Shown here: piece after piece, positions 22,770 through 24,780 of the stretch
Layout: the number at the start of each line of letters is the position of its first letter
Position numbering within the stretch: the stretch's first letter is position 1
Origin: Gemmatimonadales bacterium UBA1120
Lineage (GTDB): Bacteria; Gemmatimonadota; Gemmatimonadetes; Longimicrobiales; Gaopeijiaceae
Assembly (NCBI GenBank): GCA_002313925.1
Contig: DCAZ01000138.1
Location: 5,385-30,164, forward strand
Reading direction: 5' to 3'
Length of the DNA: 24,780 bases
Position numbers and translations under genes: made by a program
The notes under the pieces: model-generated
Told to the model about the DNA's origin: nothing
Database searches by the model: none
Seen by the model: the letters and a program-made list of their open reading frames with translations, nothing else

Positions 22770-24780
22770 ATGACGTTCTCTAACCTTGATCGACCTGTGC
22801 AGTTCTTGAAAGGTGTGGGCCCTAAGCGGGCTGATGCTTTAGCCCGGATGGGTATCGGATCTGCACGGGACCTCTTATACCACATCCCTCGCCGCTATGA
22901 CGATGCATCAACCATCACCCCAATTGCTAACTTAGCGGTTGGCTTGGAAGTGACGGTAATTGGTCGAGTCCGGAGTAAGGGTGTGATCCCAACACGTACC
23001 GGCTTGCGGATTTTCCAGGCAGTTCTGGAGGATGATTCAGGGATCATCACGGCATCTTGGCCCGGTCAACCTTGGCTTGATCGTAAGTTGACCAAGGGAG
23101 ATGTCCTACTTGCTAGCGGTCCAGTCAAGTTTTTTCACGGTCGCCAGATTCAACCACGAGAATTCATCACCCTTTCTCAGGATGGGGACAGTGAAATGGG
23201 TGGTAGGGTCTTTGTAAGCTATCCGGCGAGCGAGGAAGTGCCTCAGTGGATCCTTAGGAGGATCTTCGAATCCAACCTCAACAAATTGTTGGAATGGGTG
23301 CCTGATGACGAGTACATGTCGGAGCGTGAGAGGCAAGAACTTGGACTAACTAACCTAGATGAGGCCTTATCACTGATACACCGTCCGGGAAACCTGGCTG
23401 ATGCAGAGCGTGGTCGTCGCAGGCTCGCATTCGACGAACTCTTTCATTTGCAGATCGTTCAAGCACAAGCCAGGAGGAAGGCAACCGAGTTGGGGCCTGG
23501 GATCTTTCACCAACGCTCAAACGAATTAATTCGTCCGCTTCATGAGGCTCTCCCATTTGAACTGACTAAGGCTCAAGCCCGAGTACTGAGTGAGATTTAT
23601 GCCGACATGCAACTGGACCGGAGAATGAATCGACTGCTCCAGGGCGATGTTGGAGCAGGTAAGACCATCGTGGCGCTCTTCGCGATGCTCTTAGCAGCGG
23701 AAGGGGGTTATCAGTCAGCGCTTATGGCACCAACTGAGATCCTCGCTGAACAACACCTTCGTCAGGTTCATTCCGTGCTTCAACCTCTAGGAGTTAACGT
23801 CGTCCTTCTCACAGGGAGTTTGAAGGGTCAGAAACGTGATCAAGCACTAAAAGCGATTGAATCTGGCTTCGGGCAAGTCATAATTGGTACACATGCGCTG
23901 ATTCAGGATTCAGTTTCCTTCCAGAATCTTGGCCTCTTGATTGTCGACGAACAGCACCGATTTGGAGTCCGCCAGCGCATGGCACTCCTTAAGCGGAAAA
24001 ATAATCGTCCCGATTTGCTGGTGATGTCTGCAACTCCGATTCCCCGTTCACTGGCCATGGCTTTTTATGGGGATCTTGACTTGAGCATCCTAGATGAACT
24101 TCCGCCTGGAAGGAAGCCGGTTAAGACTGAATTGAGAGCACCTGCGCAGAGAGAGTCTGTATACAAGTTTGTACGCACTCAGATCGAAGAGGGTCGTCAG
24201 GCATACCTGGTGTATCCGCTTGTCAGCGAGTCTGACAAGCTTGATCTGCTTGCTGCGACAGAGGAATTTGAGCGATTGAAGCTTGAGGTGTTTCCCGGCT
24301 CGAGGCTCGGATTACTGCACGGACAGCTTCCTGCATCCGAGAAGGACGACACAATGAGTGCGTTCGCGAGAGGGGATCTTGACCTCCTGGTGGCTACTAC
24401 AGTTGTAGAAGTGGGTATAGATGTACCCAATGCTTCTGTGATGCTCATAGAAAACGCTGAGCGCTTTGGGCTTTCCCAGTTACACCAGTTAAGGGGGCGA
24501 GTGGGAAGGGGTCCTGCAAAGAGTCACTGTGTCTTAATTGCGGAACCCGAAGGGGCAGCGCGTGAGCGGTTGAATATTTTTCGAGATAGCACGGATGGTT
24601 TTGAGATAGCGCGAGCGGATCTACGTATGAGGGGCCAGGGAGATTTCTTTGGGAGTCAGCAACATGGGCGTGATCCTATTCTCCGGTTCTCTGATCTTAT
24701 AGCAGATGAAGATCTACTTGTTTTAGCTCAAAAGACTGCAAGGCAGATCATTTCAGCCGATCCAGATCTTGAACATATTG
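22770..24780 (+). CDS. recG: ATP-dependent DNA helicase RecG, 3' end cut by window
   Basis: RecG remodels stalled replication forks and branched DNA in the cytoplasm. The reading frame from ATG 22770 stays open to the last base, giving 670 residues; the family is usually about 690-700, so little is missing. FLKGVGPKRADALARMGI and LLYHIPRRYDD lead into the OB-fold wedge domain. Helicase motifs follow: FELTKAQARVLSEI, Walker A GDVGAGKT (292-299), DEQH (393-396), MSATPIPRSLA, VATTVVEVGIDVPNA and QLRGRVGRG. The RecG-specific RMRGQGDFFGSQQHG is near the end. AAGG at 22756-22759 is the ribosome site. It lies 46 nt after the vWA-like gene and may be read with it. Confidence 0.97.
   Translation, partial: MTFSNLDRPVQFLKGVGPKRADALARMGIGSARDLLYHIPRRYDDASTITPIANLAVGLEVTVIGRVRSKGVIPTRTGLRIFQAVLEDDSGIITASWPGQPWLDRKLTKGDVLLASGPVKFFHGRQIQPREFITLSQDGDSEMGGRVFVSYPASEEVPQWILRRIFESNLNKLLEWVPDDEYMSERERQELGLTNLDEALSLIHRPGNLADAERGRRRLAFDELFHLQIVQAQARRKATELGPGIFHQRSNELIRPLHEALPFELTKAQARVLSEIYADMQLDRRMNRLLQGDVGAGKTIVALFAMLLAAEGGYQSALMAPTEILAEQHLRQVHSVLQPLGVNVVLLTGSLKGQKRDQALKAIESGFGQVIIGTHALIQDSVSFQNLGLLIVDEQHRFGVRQRMALLKRKNNRPDLLVMSATPIPRSLAMAFYGDLDLSILDELPPGRKPVKTELRAPAQRESVYKFVRTQIEEGRQAYLVYPLVSESDKLDLLAATEEFERLKLEVFPGSRLGLLHGQLPASEKDDTMSAFARGDLDLLVATTVVEVGIDVPNASVMLIENAERFGLSQLHQLRGRVGRGPAKSHCVLIAEPEGAARERLNIFRDSTDGFEIARADLRMRGQGDFFGSQQHGRDPILRFSDLIADEDLLVLAQKTARQIISADPDLEHI

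Noticed and set aside
1..24780. Search for CRISPR, insertion sequences, tRNA, rRNA or foreign islands
   Set aside because: No arrays, transposase motifs, terminal repeats, RNA gene signatures or composition shifts were seen by eye.

Overview
The window is a nearly complete division and cell wall (dcw) cluster, all on the + strand, flanked by a sensor kinase and a TPR protein on the left and by recG on the right. Base composition is close to 50% GC by eye and looks even throughout. I see no mobile elements, tRNA, rRNA or CRISPR. MurE carries the DNPR meso-diaminopimelate motif. An exported TPR protein and a likely exported or lipid-anchored MepM-type endopeptidase suggest a Gram-negative (diderm) bacterium. 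FtsI ends in a single PASTA domain. The order ftsZ, M23 peptidase, vWA-like membrane protein, recG makes me think of Gemmatimonadota or a relative, but I cannot prove this from sequence alone.

Layout. 1-855: 3' part of a membrane histidine kinase whose frame is open at the window edge. 856-1203: non-coding leader with a sigma70-like promoter candidate. 1204-2940: secreted TPR protein, closed by a strong hairpin terminator (2990-3024). 3025-3276: regulatory region of the dcw operon, with an A-rich tract, a promoter and a triple 10-bp-period repeat that matches the known MraZ box. 3277-19332: mraZ, rsmH, ftsL, ftsI, murE, murF, mraY, murD, ftsW, murG, murC, ftsQ, ftsA, ftsZ. 19465-20766: MepM-like M23 endopeptidase. 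20744-22723: membrane protein with vWA and amidotransferase-like regions. 22770 to the end: recG, cut by the window.

How the genes work together. MraZ probably represses its own operon through the repeats just downstream of the promoter. MurC, MurD, MurE and MurF build the UDP-MurNAc-pentapeptide. MraY and MurG make lipid I and lipid II. FtsW polymerises and FtsI crosslinks at the septum, with FtsL and FtsQ as scaffold and FtsA tethering FtsZ to the membrane. The M23 enzyme probably cleaves peptide crosslinks to allow insertion or separation. Most junctions from mraZ to ftsA overlap by 1, 4 or 8 nt, so translation is probably coupled. Only mraY-murD and ftsA-ftsZ have real gaps, and both hold something of interest. 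murB and ddl, often found in such clusters, are absent here.

I found no clearly undescribed system. The points most worth a second look are the vWA-like protein at 20744-22723, the well-led small ORF before murD, the palindrome before ftsZ and the MraZ operator.
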